Assembly: GCA_020428645.1 (NCBI GenBank)
Contig: JAGQMN010000001.1
Span: forward strand, 64,532 to 98,238
DNA length: 33,707 nt
From: Patescibacteria group bacterium
GTDB taxonomy: Bacteria > Patescibacteriota > Minisyncoccia > Phycocordibacterales > UBA1006
Direction of reading: 5' to 3'
Numbering within the stretch: position 1 is the first letter of the stretch; every line of letters begins with the position of its first letter. The translations under genes and the position numbers were made by a program. The notes beneath the pieces are model-generated. The model ran no database searches. It was not told the DNA's origin and was given only the letters and a program-made list of their open reading frames with translations. Positions 16,531 to 24,661 of this stretch are shown piece after piece.

Positions 16531-17049
16531 ATGAAACGAATTATCTATAAATATTTACCTGAATTTGTATATGGCTCGGTTGATGGAGTGGTTACTACGG
16601 TTGCTATTATTACCGGTGCTGTTGGTGCCGGTTTGTCATCGTCAGTTATTCTCATTTTGGGATTAGCAAATGTATTTGCAGATGCTTGGTCTATGGGTTC
16701 GAGTGAATACCTCTCATCAATTTCTGAAAAGCAGATGGGAGACGATGACTATATTGATGAAGGAAAAACACCAATTGATAAGGCACTCGTAACATTTGGT
16801 TCATTTGTTGCAATTGGTCTTCTCCCGGTTATTCCATTCCTGTTTAGTATTCTCTTTCCTCAGTTTGTGGGTAGTGATGTTGTTGTTTCAATACTTGCAG
16901 CACTGTGTGCGTTTATCCTAATTGGCTACATTGGGGCTCGTGTTACCAAGGCGTCACGAAGAGAAAATATTATTCGTACGGTTCTTGTTGGAACTATTGC
17001 CGCAGGTATTTCATTCGTTATTGGATACCTTCTTCGCGGTATTGCATAA
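16531..17049 (+). CDS. VIT1/CCC1-family metal transporter
   Basis: 172 residues with about five membrane helices. The first half has the family signature: FVYGSVDGVVTTVAIITGA, then LGLANVFADAWSMGSSEYLS, matching the conserved first helices of VIT1/CCC1 iron/manganese transporters (the Asp and Ser/Met residues line the ion path). A short cytosolic loop (EKQMGDDDYIDEGKTP) follows, then the remaining helices. Typical VIT proteins are about 230-250 residues, and the long metal-binding loop is much reduced here. Likely role is divalent metal export or storage. No clear promoter was found between the terminator and the ATG. Confidence 0.82.
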   Translation: MKRIIYKYLPEFVYGSVDGVVTTVAIITGAVGAGLSSSVILILGLANVFADAWSMGSSEYLSSISEKQMGDDDYIDEGKTPIDKALVTFGSFVAIGLLPVIPFLFSILFPQFVGSDVVVSILAALCAFILIGYIGARVTKASRRENIIRTVLVGTIAAGISFVIGYLLRGIA

Positions 17050-17076
17050 ACAACCTTACATTCTCAGGTTGTTTTT
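17049..17076 (+). terminator. Rho-independent terminator
   Basis: AACAACCT (17049-17056), 9-nt loop, AGGTTGTT (17066-17073), then TTT. Confidence 0.75.
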
Positions 17077-17097
17077 ACATGCTCTCCATAGAGTTTT

Positions 17098-17106
17098 TGG
17101 TATACT
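17098..17106 (+). promoter_or_regulatory. Extended -10 promoter (TGG TATACT)
   Basis: TG at 17098-17099 and TATACT at 17101-17106, 9 nt before the photolyase ATG. Confidence 0.65.
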
Positions 17107-17115
17107 TTATCTATT

Positions 17116-18435
17116 ATGAAACAGCAGGTTTCAATTTTCTGGTTCAGACGTGATCTACGGCTCGATGATAATCGGGGTCTTTATGAGGCATTACATGGTG
17201 ATCATTCCGTGGTGCCAATATTTATCTTTGATACCAGTATTCTAGACACATTACCCAACAATGATCATCGCGTGACCTTTATTTACGATACGATACAGAG
17301 TTTGCGAGATGATCTTCAGAATCATTACCATAGTTCGATTGATCTACGGTATGGAACCCCCCTCGAGGTTTTTGAAAAAATGACTACCGACTATGAAGTC
17401 GCTGCGGTGTATACGAACCAGGATTATGAACCCTATGCGAGAGATCGTGACCAATCAATAAAAAATTTTCTCGATACTAAAGGTATTCTATTCCATACGT
17501 TCAAAGATCAGGTGATTTTTGAAAAAGATGAGGTAATCAAAGACGATGGTGATCCTTACGTCGTGTATACACCATATATGAAGAAATGGAGACAACTTTT
17601 TAATAAGGAAAAAGATCTCCCAAACTACGATATTAAACCTCTTGGAAAAAATTTTTATCAGCATACTCGTTTATCTCAGCTTGACTTGGTTGATATGGGA
17701 TTTGAACGGTCTTTAATTTCTGTTCCTGCCTATGATGTGGCTAGTAGTTTGATCGAACGCTATGGTGAAAAGAGAGATTATCCGAGCCTTGATGCGACTT
17801 CACACCTTGGTCCCTACCTACGATTTGGTATCGTGAGCATTCGCCGCATGATGGAAAAGGCACTTACCAGCAATGATCCTACCTTTAGTAATGAATTAAT
17901 CTGGCGTGAATTTTTTATGCAGATTCTGTGGCATTATCCCCATACCGCAGATCATGCCTTTCGGGAAGTATACGATACGATTCCATGGGTGAATAATGAA
18001 GATCAATTTGAAAAATGGAAACAAGGCAAGACAGGTTATCCAATAGTCGATGCTGGCATGCGACAATTAAATCAGACTGGATACATGCACAATCGCGTCA
18101 GGATGGTGGTGGCGAGTTTCCTCTGTAAGCACCTCTTGATTGATTGGCGCTGGGGCGAACGGTACTTTGCCAAGAAGTTATTTGATTACGACCTTGCGGC
18201 GAACGTGGGAAATTGGCAATGGGCCGCAGGATCGGGCGTTGATGCCGCTCCATACTTTCGCGTCTTTAATCCGACAACTCAGATGGAAAAATTTGACCCG
18301 AATGGTGATTACATCAGGACGTGGGTACCTGAATATTTTGGCGTTGGTTATGTTTCTGAAATGGTTGATCACAAAGAGGCCCGCGATCGTGCGATCGAGA
18401 CGTATAAAATAGCTCTTAGATCGTACGAGGATTAA
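17116..18435 (+). CDS. phrB: Cryptochrome/photolyase family protein (class I CPD photolyase-like)
   Basis: 439 residues. Opens with VSIFWFRRDLRLDDNRGLYEA, the photolyase alpha/beta domain that binds an antenna chromophore. The C-terminal FAD domain is complete: LGPYLRFGIVSIR, ELIWREFFMQI, GYPIVDAGMRQL, MHNRVRMVVASFL and NWQWAAGSG with AAPYFRVFNP (helices around FAD and the lesion pocket). These support light-driven repair of UV pyrimidine dimers rather than a cryptochrome, whose C-terminal tail is absent. With the ATL gene nearby, this is the second DNA damage gene in the region, although they are separate units. Confidence 0.93.
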   Translation: MKQQVSIFWFRRDLRLDDNRGLYEALHGDHSVVPIFIFDTSILDTLPNNDHRVTFIYDTIQSLRDDLQNHYHSSIDLRYGTPLEVFEKMTTDYEVAAVYTNQDYEPYARDRDQSIKNFLDTKGILFHTFKDQVIFEKDEVIKDDGDPYVVYTPYMKKWRQLFNKEKDLPNYDIKPLGKNFYQHTRLSQLDLVDMGFERSLISVPAYDVASSLIERYGEKRDYPSLDATSHLGPYLRFGIVSIRRMMEKALTSNDPTFSNELIWREFFMQILWHYPHTADHAFREVYDTIPWVNNEDQFEKWKQGKTGYPIVDAGMRQLNQTGYMHNRVRMVVASFLCKHLLIDWRWGERYFAKKLFDYDLAANVGNWQWAAGSGVDAAPYFRVFNPTTQMEKFDPNGDYIRTWVPEYFGVGYVSEMVDHKEARDRAIETYKIALRSYED

Positions 18436-18439
18436 GCTA

Positions 18440-18448
18440 TGTTACAAT
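18440..18448 (+). promoter_or_regulatory. Extended -10 promoter (TGT TACAAT)
   Basis: TG at 18440-18441 and TACAAT at 18443-18448, ending 6 nt before the ATG at 18455. Confidence 0.7.
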
Positions 18449-18454
18449 GTTTAC

Positions 18455-19369
18455 ATGAAAAAAATCATTATTACCGGCGGATCTGGTTTTCTTGGAACAC
18501 ACATTACTAAACGATTACTTGAAATAGGTGGATACGAAATTGTTGTGATGGATATTGCGCCGCCAAGGATCAAGGACAACAAGGTATCGTTTTTTAAAAA
18601 AAATCTTCTTGAACCTTTTGAGCTGACAGCAGACTATTTACTTTTAAAGAATCCATACGCGATCATTCACCTGTCTGGCAAAAATATTAATGGTAGGTTC
18701 ACAAAAGAACACAAGCAATTAATTTACGATACACGTGTCATCGGTTCACGACACCTAGTCGATCTCATCTCGCAACCCGATTACAAACCTAAACATTACA
18801 TCTGTGCATCAGCGGTTGGGTTCTATGGTGACCAACCTGGTGAGGTATTAGTTGAATCGAGCGAACGAAAAAACTACTACTTTCTCTCTGACGTGGTTGA
18901 AGCGTGGGAAGAGCAAAACCTTCGAGCTCAAGAGTTTGGGATCAACGTCACCTGTATTCGAAACGGACACATCATTGGCCAGGGAGGTATCTTGGCTGAA
19001 GTCGCATCTACCTTTAAGTTTGGTATTGGTAGTGTTCTCGGTAATGGGAAGGATTACATGCCGTGGATTGATATTCGCGATCTCGTTGAATTGTATATTC
19101 TCTGCATGACTAAAGAGACGCCGAGTGTTGTGAACGGTGTTTCAAACACCTTTGAAACTCAATCTGACTTCTCGCGCGCCATTGGACAAGTAAAAGGAAC
19201 GAGATTGTATCTACATATTCCACAGTGGTTACTCACCCTTCGCTACGGTGAGTTTGCCCGCGAGATGTTGGTGGACCAGCAGGTATACTCCGATCTCTAT
19301 CAAGAGATGAACGTTAGTCCAAAGTATAGTACTATGAACGACATTATTCGATTCCATCTCAAGAAATAA
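18455..19369 (+). CDS. TIGR01777-type NAD(P)-dependent epimerase/dehydratase
   Basis: 304 residues. A Rossmann start, IIITGGSGFLGTHITKRLL (GGSGFLG nucleotide loop), is followed by AIIHLSGKNING and SAVGFYGD, the catalytic-site stretches of the YfcH/TIGR01777 branch of extended short-chain dehydrogenases. The classical YxxxK is not obvious, as is usual in this branch. The substrate is unknown for the family. It forms a two-gene unit with a nitroreductase 2 nt downstream, so both may act on the same redox metabolite (inference). Confidence 0.85.
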   Translation: MKKIIITGGSGFLGTHITKRLLEIGGYEIVVMDIAPPRIKDNKVSFFKKNLLEPFELTADYLLLKNPYAIIHLSGKNINGRFTKEHKQLIYDTRVIGSRHLVDLISQPDYKPKHYICASAVGFYGDQPGEVLVESSERKNYYFLSDVVEAWEEQNLRAQEFGINVTCIRNGHIIGQGGILAEVASTFKFGIGSVLGNGKDYMPWIDIRDLVELYILCMTKETPSVVNGVSNTFETQSDFSRAIGQVKGTRLYLHIPQWLLTLRYGEFAREMLVDQQVYSDLYQEMNVSPKYSTMNDIIRFHLKK

Positions 19370-19371
19370 CT

Positions 19372-20007
19372 ATGAGCCTCTTACATAAGCTTGAATGGCG
19401 TTACGCCACCAAAAAATTTGATCCCACAAAAGAAGTTCCTGAAGAACAGGTTACTGAATTACTCAAGGCGATGAATTTATCAGCGTCATCATATGGTTTG
19501 CAACCATATAAGTTTATCGTGGTGAAAGATAAAAACTTACAAGAACAACTCGTAGACGCATCCTATGGTCAAGAGAAGATTGCTAACGCCTCACACGTCA
19601 TTGTGATTGCAGCAAAAACGTCTGTAGGTGAAGATGATATTCGAGCGTACATTAACCAGACTGCGTTCCTTAGGAAACAACAAATAGAAGAGCTTGAAGA
19701 TCAGAAAAGCAGGATCATGAGCAGTGTTTCATCGTGGTCTGAAGAGAAAAAGTTTTCCTGGGCACAAGAACAGTGTTACATCGTACTTGGAACACTACTC
19801 TTGGCTGCAGCAGATGCAAAAATTGATGCGTGTCCTATGGGGGGTTTTGAACCAGAGAAATACAATCATATGCTTGGATTGAAGGAACACGGACTCCATG
19901 CAACGGTTATTGCAGCGATTGGATATCGATCGATTGATGATGACTATCAACATGCAATCAAATCACGTCGCGATCTCGATGATATTGTTGAACTTCGGTA
20001 TTCGTAA
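19372..20007 (+). CDS. Nitroreductase-family NAD(P)H oxidoreductase
   Basis: 211 residues. LEWRYATKKFDPTKEV and SASSYGLQPYKFIVV are the FMN-binding and substrate-binding stretches of nitroreductases (the RYATKKFD basic patch and the SSYGLQPxxF loop). CPMGGFEPEKY in the second half is the typical dimer/FMN region of the NfsB-like subgroup. These homodimeric flavoproteins reduce nitro compounds or quinones; the natural substrate is unknown. It starts 2 nt after the epimerase stop without a visible Shine-Dalgarno sequence, which suggests coupled translation. Confidence 0.92.
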   Translation: MSLLHKLEWRYATKKFDPTKEVPEEQVTELLKAMNLSASSYGLQPYKFIVVKDKNLQEQLVDASYGQEKIANASHVIVIAAKTSVGEDDIRAYINQTAFLRKQQIEELEDQKSRIMSSVSSWSEEKKFSWAQEQCYIVLGTLLLAAADAKIDACPMGGFEPEKYNHMLGLKEHGLHATVIAAIGYRSIDDDYQHAIKSRRDLDDIVELRYS

Positions 20008-20011
20008 ATAA

Positions 20012-20038
20012 AAAACAGTCCCTATCGATAACTGTTTT
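20012..20038. terminator. Bidirectional terminator
   Basis: AAAACAGT (20012-20019) and ACTGTTTT (20031-20038) with an 11-nt loop, between two converging genes. The minus-strand stop codon overlaps its right arm. Confidence 0.7.
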
Positions 20039-20540
20039 AATTCCATGGTGCGTTACATGCTTTGAGCATTTTAAATCCAGCGCTGTATAAAGGTATTCTG
20101 TTCTTTTCTCGTGGACTTATTTTTTTCTTGTTGATAAGTTCACTCATAATTGTTTCAAGGTGTTCTTCAAAATATATATTTCCCACTATTACCTTATTAG
20201 TACGAGTATCGATTATATTAATACCAATACCATAAGCACGTTCTATTCTAATAGGTATGTATGAGGTAGGTCGTATCAGTGTTATATCAACACTTTCGTT
20301 GTCTACTTCAAACACATTGTTTTCGTCAATGAGTCTGTGATATATTTTGTTAATTTCTTCGAACGCACGGTCCAATGAAATTACACTTTGATCTACTAAT
20401 CCCAACATTTCACGCACAATCTCTTGTCGTGTTATTATTTTTCTAACGCTAATTCTTTTTGTTTTTGGTTGGTACACGTCATGGTATATAACCTCAAGAC
20501 GAACCCCATAATGTTTGATGGTTATACGTATATCATGCAT
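20037..20540 (-). CDS. Unrecognised conserved-looking protein
   Basis: 167 residues, family not recognised. The sequence is balanced and soluble, with no signal peptide, membrane segment or Cys cluster. It reads as alternating beta strands (IRITIKHYGVRLEVIYHD, VDITLIRPTSYIPIRIE) and helices, consistent with a small alpha/beta fold. It is believed real because of its length, its normal composition and the shared terminator at its 3' end. The start is uncertain: a TACAAC box lies only 2 nt before the ATG, and a better TACAAT box lies about 20 nt upstream. Confidence 0.6.
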   Translation of the reverse strand: MHDIRITIKHYGVRLEVIYHDVYQPKTKRISVRKIITRQEIVREMLGLVDQSVISLDRAFEEINKIYHRLIDENNVFEVDNESVDITLIRPTSYIPIRIERAYGIGINIIDTRTNKVIVGNIYFEEHLETIMSELINKKKISPREKNRIPLYSAGFKMLKACNAPWN

Positions 20541-20612
20541 AAGTTGTATCTTTTCTATTATTGTATAACGAGTTATATATTTTTCAACATACCTCCTCTT
20601 TTTTTCTATTTA

Positions 20613-20621
20613 TGCTACACT
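20613..20621 (+). promoter_or_regulatory. Extended -10 promoter (TGC TACACT)
   Basis: TG at 20613-20614 and TACACT at 20616-20621. It predicts a transcript start near 20628, exactly where the first helix of the structured leader begins. Confidence 0.6.
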
Positions 20622-20627
20622 CATCTG

Positions 20628-20715
20628 TGATGTAGCGGGCTCCACATATTTGGTGCAGGTCTGGCATCAAATTAATCGTAAGTATCCTCTTGGGAGAGGA
20701 TAAAAGAAAACTATA
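20628..20715 (+). ncRNA. Structured 5' leader, candidate cis-regulatory RNA
   Basis: An 88-nt leader is unusual here, where most units have almost none. TGATG (20628-20632) pairs with CATCA (20665-20669), closing an arm that includes CCAC-ATATTT-GGTG plus a G/U-rich extension. A perfect 8-bp hairpin follows, TATCCTCT-TGGG-AGAGGATA (20683-20702), whose 3' arm contains the only Shine-Dalgarno-like purine run nearby, 14 nt before the GTG. Folding could therefore control translation. It does not match any riboswitch class I can recall. Confidence 0.45.
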
Positions 20716-21093
20716 GTGAACGAACGAGAAATGGTTCAAGGAAATTGGACATGTTGTGAGTGTAACGCGGATATTAAGGAACTTCCTTTTAATCCACGAA
20801 GTACTAACGATTTAAAATGTAATGCGTGTATGTCAAAGGGTCGCCCTCAACGGGAAACCTTTGAAGGTGACTGGTCATGTAGTAAATGTCAATCACCAAT
20901 TACGTTATTACCATTTAAACCAGAAGATGTAGCAAATCTTACCTGTAAGAATTGCTACCTTAAGGAAAAAACAGCAAGCCGTATGGTAGAAGGAAACTGG
21001 ACATGTATGGATTGTGGAAACGCGATTACTTCGCTTCCATTTAATCCACGTGACCCTGAATCTGTAAGCTGCCGGGACTGCTACCAAAAATAA
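20716..21093 (+). CDS. Triple zinc-ribbon protein
   Basis: 125 residues made of three tandem modules of about 42 residues. Each has GxW-(S/T)-CxxC, then LPFxP, then a closing CxxC. Cysteines: C13/C16 with C35/C38, C55/C58 with C77/C80, C97/C100 with C119/C122. Each module should bind one zinc, giving three zinc ribbons. No other domain or signal peptide is present, so it is probably a cytosolic nucleic-acid or ribosome-associated protein (inference). The start is GTG at 20716; an ATG at 20731 is possible but would drop only a short N-terminus. A structured leader precedes it and a strong terminator follows. Confidence 0.78.
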   Translation: MNEREMVQGNWTCCECNADIKELPFNPRSTNDLKCNACMSKGRPQRETFEGDWSCSKCQSPITLLPFKPEDVANLTCKNCYLKEKTASRMVEGNWTCMDCGNAITSLPFNPRDPESVSCRDCYQK

Positions 21094-21115
21094 CCAAGGT
21101 ATCCTTGGTTTTTTT
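21092..21115 (+). terminator. Rho-independent terminator
   Basis: AACCAAGG (21092-21099), loop TAT, CCTTGGTT (21103-21110), then five T. It overlaps the zinc-ribbon gene's stop codon. Confidence 0.85.
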
Positions 21116-21141
21116 GTATATTTTCTTATACTGTGTGATAT

Positions 21142-21687
21142 ATGAAAAAACAACATATACTCATTGCTGTACTCGGGCTTGCACTTATTGTGGTGCTCGT
21201 TATTGTGGTTCGGCGCACACAAAATAATTCTTTTTATCGATACGGTAACGATGTACTCAGTGGATCAACTATGCAACTTTGCTTCTTGTATGAAGCAACC
21301 CCGCAAGATATTCCAAATGTTGAAGAGGGTGCTATGGATCGAGAGTACATTGAACTTTCAGTATCTGAGGAAGGTGGAGTAACCGGTACTCATCGTATTG
21401 TCCCGTATAGAACCGATAGTAATTTTGCCACGTTCGTTGGTGTCACCGACGGTACCTTTGTGAATGTGATTGCAACAGCCAATGCTGAAGGTGAAACGTG
21501 GCGTGAACAACGCGTGTACAAACTTGATGGAGATAACCTGTTTGTTGGTTACCAACCAGTGTACGTACCACGATACAAAAATGAGAACAACATCTACATG
21601 TACGAAGATATTAACAAACTCATATTTGAAACAGATACATTTTTTCTCCCGCGCGTAGCTTGTGACGCAGTGGATCTACCACTCTAA
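21142..21687 (+). CDS. Membrane-anchored extracytoplasmic protein, unknown
   Basis: 181 residues, not recognised. MKKQ followed by a hydrophobic segment (about 5-23) and RR looks like an N-terminal anchor or uncleaved signal. The rest is a beta-rich soluble domain with two cysteines (CFLYE and RVACDAVD) that could form a disulfide. A TATACT box ends 9 nt before the ATG. It is flanked by terminators on both sides, so it is a single-gene unit. Confidence 0.65.
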   Translation: MKKQHILIAVLGLALIVVLVIVVRRTQNNSFYRYGNDVLSGSTMQLCFLYEATPQDIPNVEEGAMDREYIELSVSEEGGVTGTHRIVPYRTDSNFATFVGVTDGTFVNVIATANAEGETWREQRVYKLDGDNLFVGYQPVYVPRYKNENNIYMYEDINKLIFETDTFFLPRVACDAVDLPL

Positions 21688-21714
21688 AACAACAGACCCA
21701 TTGTCTGTTGTTTT
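21686..21714 (+). terminator. Rho-independent terminator
   Basis: A 12-bp perfect stem, AAAACAACAGAC (21686-21697) with GTCTGTTGTTTT (21703-21714), loop CCATT. The left arm overlaps the stop codon of the preceding gene. Confidence 0.85.
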
Positions 21715-21722
21715 GATATACT
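21714..21722 (+). promoter_or_regulatory. Extended -10 promoter (TGA TATACT)
   Basis: TG at 21714-21715 and TATACT at 21717-21722. It ends 7 nt before GTG at 21730 and so supports that GTG as the start. Confidence 0.65.
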
Positions 21723-21729
21723 GTGTCGT

Positions 21730-22236
21730 GTGAAGCAGAGAACACTACTAACAACATTAATACTATCGATATTCATCATTACGAGTGTATACATGGTTAT
21801 TGCGGATAATCAGTACTGGATCATATCAAATGTGAACCTGATTTTCCATGAAGCTGGGCACGTGGTATTTTCATTCTTTGGTTCGTTTATGCATGCTCTT
21901 GGGGGTACTGTTCTTGAACTCACAATACCTACTATTTGTTACCTATACTTTCGCTACCGCGAACACATTCCCGGTCAGGTGTTTAGTCTGTGGTGGTTAA
22001 CCACATCGCTCTATGGAATTTCAATCTATATGGCTGATGCTCGCGCACGTGTACTCCCACTCCTTGGTGGGCAGGAAGGTCACGATTGGGCGTATCTTCT
22101 TGGGAGGTTAGGGTTACTGAAGCAAGATCTGCTGTTATCACGCTTGTTTATCGTGGTAGCTCTCTGTATCGTTGTGTACATGGTGATACTCGTACACCGT
22201 TACTGGGAGTTAGAGAAAGGAAGGATGGTGTCATAA
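21730..22236 (+). CDS. Small M50-like membrane zinc metallopeptidase (HEAGH)
   Basis: 168 residues with about four membrane helices. NLIFHEAGHVVFSFFG holds the HExxH zinc motif inside a hydrophobic segment, as in M50 site-2-type proteases. GGQEGHDWAYLLGRLGLL later in the chain is a plausible place for a third ligand (GHDW). M50 family members cleave membrane proteins within the bilayer; this protein is short and lacks a recognisable NPDG motif, so activity is uncertain. The start is GTG, chosen from the promoter spacing. It converges with the minus-strand gene at 22267 across a shared hairpin. Confidence 0.65.
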   Translation: MKQRTLLTTLILSIFIITSVYMVIADNQYWIISNVNLIFHEAGHVVFSFFGSFMHALGGTVLELTIPTICYLYFRYREHIPGQVFSLWWLTTSLYGISIYMADARARVLPLLGGQEGHDWAYLLGRLGLLKQDLLLSRLFIVVALCIVVYMVILVHRYWELEKGRMVS

Positions 22237-22258
22237 AAAAACCTGCTATAGCAGGTTT
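22234..22258 (-). terminator. Terminator, mainly for the minus-strand gene
   Basis: AAACCTGC-TATA-GCAGGTTT (22239-22258) is palindromic. The A-run to its left gives a T-tract only on the minus strand, so it suits the gene ending at 22267; it may also slow the plus-strand gene. Confidence 0.65.
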
Positions 22259-22266
22259 CTGTGTTC

Positions 22267-22746
22267 TTAGCCTCCGAGACAGTATTCTTGCTCCAGAGAA
22301 GATATCAAATGAAGCTTACCTTCGAGCATTTCTTTAATTTCGAGGAGAATACCACTTCCATCAAAATTGTTTTTGCCAAGTAGAAGTTGGATATTCTCTT
22401 TTTCAGTTTGAATGAGATTGTAATTTTGGTAAAAATATTCAGATTTTTCTTTTTCTCTTCTCTTCTCAAAATTCTCGCATATTTTCTCTATTTTTCGGCT
22501 ACGAAAGTATCTCCAAAATAATCCGTACACAATCCCAGCCATCATAATGACAATACATACAATTATTGGGATAGTCATTTTTTCTAATTTTGATAATTGG
22601 AAACCAATTACCCCGAAGAGTATAAATATACATAATGCTGAAACGTGAGCATTCAATTGCATTTTCCTTACCTGCCAGTATGGACTAGGGATAGTATCTG
22701 ATTTGCCCGTTTTTAGTTTAGACCAGTCAATTGTTTTTGCTTGCAT
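22267..22746 (-). CDS. Two-helix membrane protein with coiled coil, unknown
   Basis: 159 residues, not recognised. A short soluble N-terminus containing PSPYWQVRKMQLNAH is followed by two membrane helices (about 34-50 and 59-80) and then a charged helical region (about 82-130) likely to form a coiled coil on the cytosolic side. A purine-rich AAAGAAAG lies just upstream of the ATG. It is divergent from typA, with about 108 nt between their starts. Confidence 0.6.
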   Translation of the reverse strand: MQAKTIDWSKLKTGKSDTIPSPYWQVRKMQLNAHVSALCIFILFGVIGFQLSKLEKMTIPIIVCIVIMMAGIVYGLFWRYFRSRKIEKICENFEKRREKEKSEYFYQNYNLIQTEKENIQLLLGKNNFDGSGILLEIKEMLEGKLHLISSLEQEYCLGG

Positions 22747-22835
22747 AATCTTTCTTTTTTAGTTTTCTAGTTTAAATTCAATCATAAAAATAGAAATACT
22801 CAAAGTACTTATATTCTTTTTGTTTACAAAAAGTG

Positions 22836-22844
22836 TGCTACGAT
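22836..22844 (+). promoter_or_regulatory. Extended -10 promoter (TGC TACGAT)
   Basis: TG at 22836-22837 and TACGAT at 22839-22844, 10 nt before the typA ATG. Confidence 0.5.
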
Positions 22845-22854
22845 ACACAGCATT

Positions 22855-24639
22855 ATGGAAATGAGAAATATTGCTATTATTGCCCACGTAGACCACGGGA
22901 AAACAACACTCACTGACGCTATCCTCGAACAGACAGGTATGGTGGAGCGGGGTGTTTCAATGGATTCAAACGATCTTGAAAAAGAGCGTGGTATTACCAT
23001 TTATGCAAAAAATACCTCGGTGATGTATAAGGACACCAAGATTAATATTTTGGATACCCCAGGTCACGCAGACTTTGGGTCAGAAGTTGAACGAGTGCTC
23101 CGTTGCATTGATTCTGTGTTGTTAATCGTTGATGCAGCCGAAGGACCGATGCCACAGACGAAATTCGTTTTGAAAAAATCACTTGAACTTGGGTTGAAGC
23201 CAATTTTGGTATTAAACAAAATCGATAAACCTGCAGCCGATGTCGAATGGGCACACGAGGCAGTGTACGAACTCTTCCTTGATCTCGGTGCCACCGATGA
23301 ACAGCTTGATTTTGAAACCGTGTACGCTATTGGTCGCGATGGTGTTGCGACACGTTCTCTCGATAACGAGATGAAGGATTTAACTCCACTCCTTGATTTA
23401 ATCCTAGAAAAGGTGCCTAACGTAGCAGGATCAGAACTCATGAATCAAGAATTGCAAGGTCAGGTGTTTAACCTCGCCTACGATAATTTTCTTGGACGTA
23501 TGGGAATTGCGCGTCTCTACGCAGGAACCATTAAACAAGGACAGACTATTTTTTTGAAAACGACCGATGGGTCTGTTACTGGGAAAATCTCAAAACTTTT
23601 CTCATTTACCGGATTACAACGTGTTGAGGTAGAAGAAGCGGCTGCAGGTGACATTGTTATGATTGCTGGGTTACCTGATATTTACATTGGACAAACGATT
23701 CTCTCGACTGATGGTGATAACCTCCTTCCTGCAATTTCTGTCGATGAACCAACCATTTCGATGAATATGTTCGTCAATGATTCACCGTTTTCTGGGCGGG
23801 TTGGAAAATTCCTCACCTCACGGCAAATTCTCGAACGACTTGAGAAAGAACTTGAGGTAAACGTAGGGTTGAAAGTTGACACATCAAACGGCGCAAAATT
23901 CAAGGTGTACGGACGCGGAGAGTTGCACATTGCGGTGTTGATTGAAAACATGCGACGTGAAGGGTTCGAACTTGCAGTTTCTCAACCAGAAGTAATTATC
24001 AAAGACATCGACGGACAAAAACATGAACCATTTGAAGAAGTTACCGTTCTCGTTCCTGATGAGTTTTCCGGTGCGGTAATTGATAAGCTTGGTAAGCGCA
24101 AGGGAATTATGACTGATATGAAGACTGATCATGGTCAAACACGTATGGTTTTTTCAGTACCGACACGAGGGCTCCTTGGGTATCGTAATGAATTTATCGT
24201 TGATACGAAAGGTGAAGGGATTCTCACTACAACATTTGAAGATTTTAAACCGTATGTAGGAAATATTATGAAAACCGAGTACGGATCAATGATTTCTATG
24301 GCAACAGGGAAAGCACTTGGGTTTTCTTTGGCGAACCTTCAGGAGCGTGGAACATTGTACATTGATGCAGGAACCGAAGTGTACGAAGGTATGGTTGTTG
24401 GAAACACGGTTAAGGGAGCTGATATGGAGGTGAATCCAACCAAAGGGAAACAGCTCACCAACATGCGTGCGTCTGGGTCTGACGAAGCGATTAAACTAAC
24501 TCCACCGCTTGATCTTACACTAGAGATGGCGATGGGACTCATGCGTGAGGATGAATACCTTGAGGTGACTCCTGATGCGATTCGGTTGCGAAAAGAATTT
24601 CTCAAGGAATCAGAACGAGCGCGTAACAAGCGAAAATAA
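22855..24639 (+). CDS. typA: Translational GTPase TypA/BipA
   Basis: 594 residues, close to the usual length of about 605. It has the elongation-factor GTPase motifs: AHVDHGKTTL (P-loop, 10-19), EKERGITI (switch), DTPGHADF (G3) and NKIDKP (G4). The TypA-type C-terminal part (NEFIVDTKGEGILTTTF and MRASGSDEAIKL) sets it apart from LepA and EF-G. TypA binds the ribosome at the EF-G site and helps 50S assembly and growth under stress or cold. Single-gene unit ending in a bidirectional terminator. Confidence 0.96.
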   Translation: MEMRNIAIIAHVDHGKTTLTDAILEQTGMVERGVSMDSNDLEKERGITIYAKNTSVMYKDTKINILDTPGHADFGSEVERVLRCIDSVLLIVDAAEGPMPQTKFVLKKSLELGLKPILVLNKIDKPAADVEWAHEAVYELFLDLGATDEQLDFETVYAIGRDGVATRSLDNEMKDLTPLLDLILEKVPNVAGSELMNQELQGQVFNLAYDNFLGRMGIARLYAGTIKQGQTIFLKTTDGSVTGKISKLFSFTGLQRVEVEEAAAGDIVMIAGLPDIYIGQTILSTDGDNLLPAISVDEPTISMNMFVNDSPFSGRVGKFLTSRQILERLEKELEVNVGLKVDTSNGAKFKVYGRGELHIAVLIENMRREGFELAVSQPEVIIKDIDGQKHEPFEEVTVLVPDEFSGAVIDKLGKRKGIMTDMKTDHGQTRMVFSVPTRGLLGYRNEFIVDTKGEGILTTTFEDFKPYVGNIMKTEYGSMISMATGKALGFSLANLQERGTLYIDAGTEVYEGMVVGNTVKGADMEVNPTKGKQLTNMRASGSDEAIKLTPPLDLTLEMAMGLMREDEYLEVTPDAIRLRKEFLKESERARNKRK

Positions 24640-24660
24640 AAACTGCCAATGGCAGTTTTT
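24638..24660. terminator. Bidirectional terminator
   Basis: AAAAACTGCC (24638-24647), loop AAT, GGCAGTTTTT (24651-24660), between typA and the converging DsbA-like gene. Confidence 0.85.
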
Positions 24661-24661
24661 A

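Noticed and set aside
20628-20715. Known riboswitch classes (purine, fluoride, TPP, guanidine, preQ1, manganese)
   Set aside because: None of their conserved core sequences can be found in the leader.
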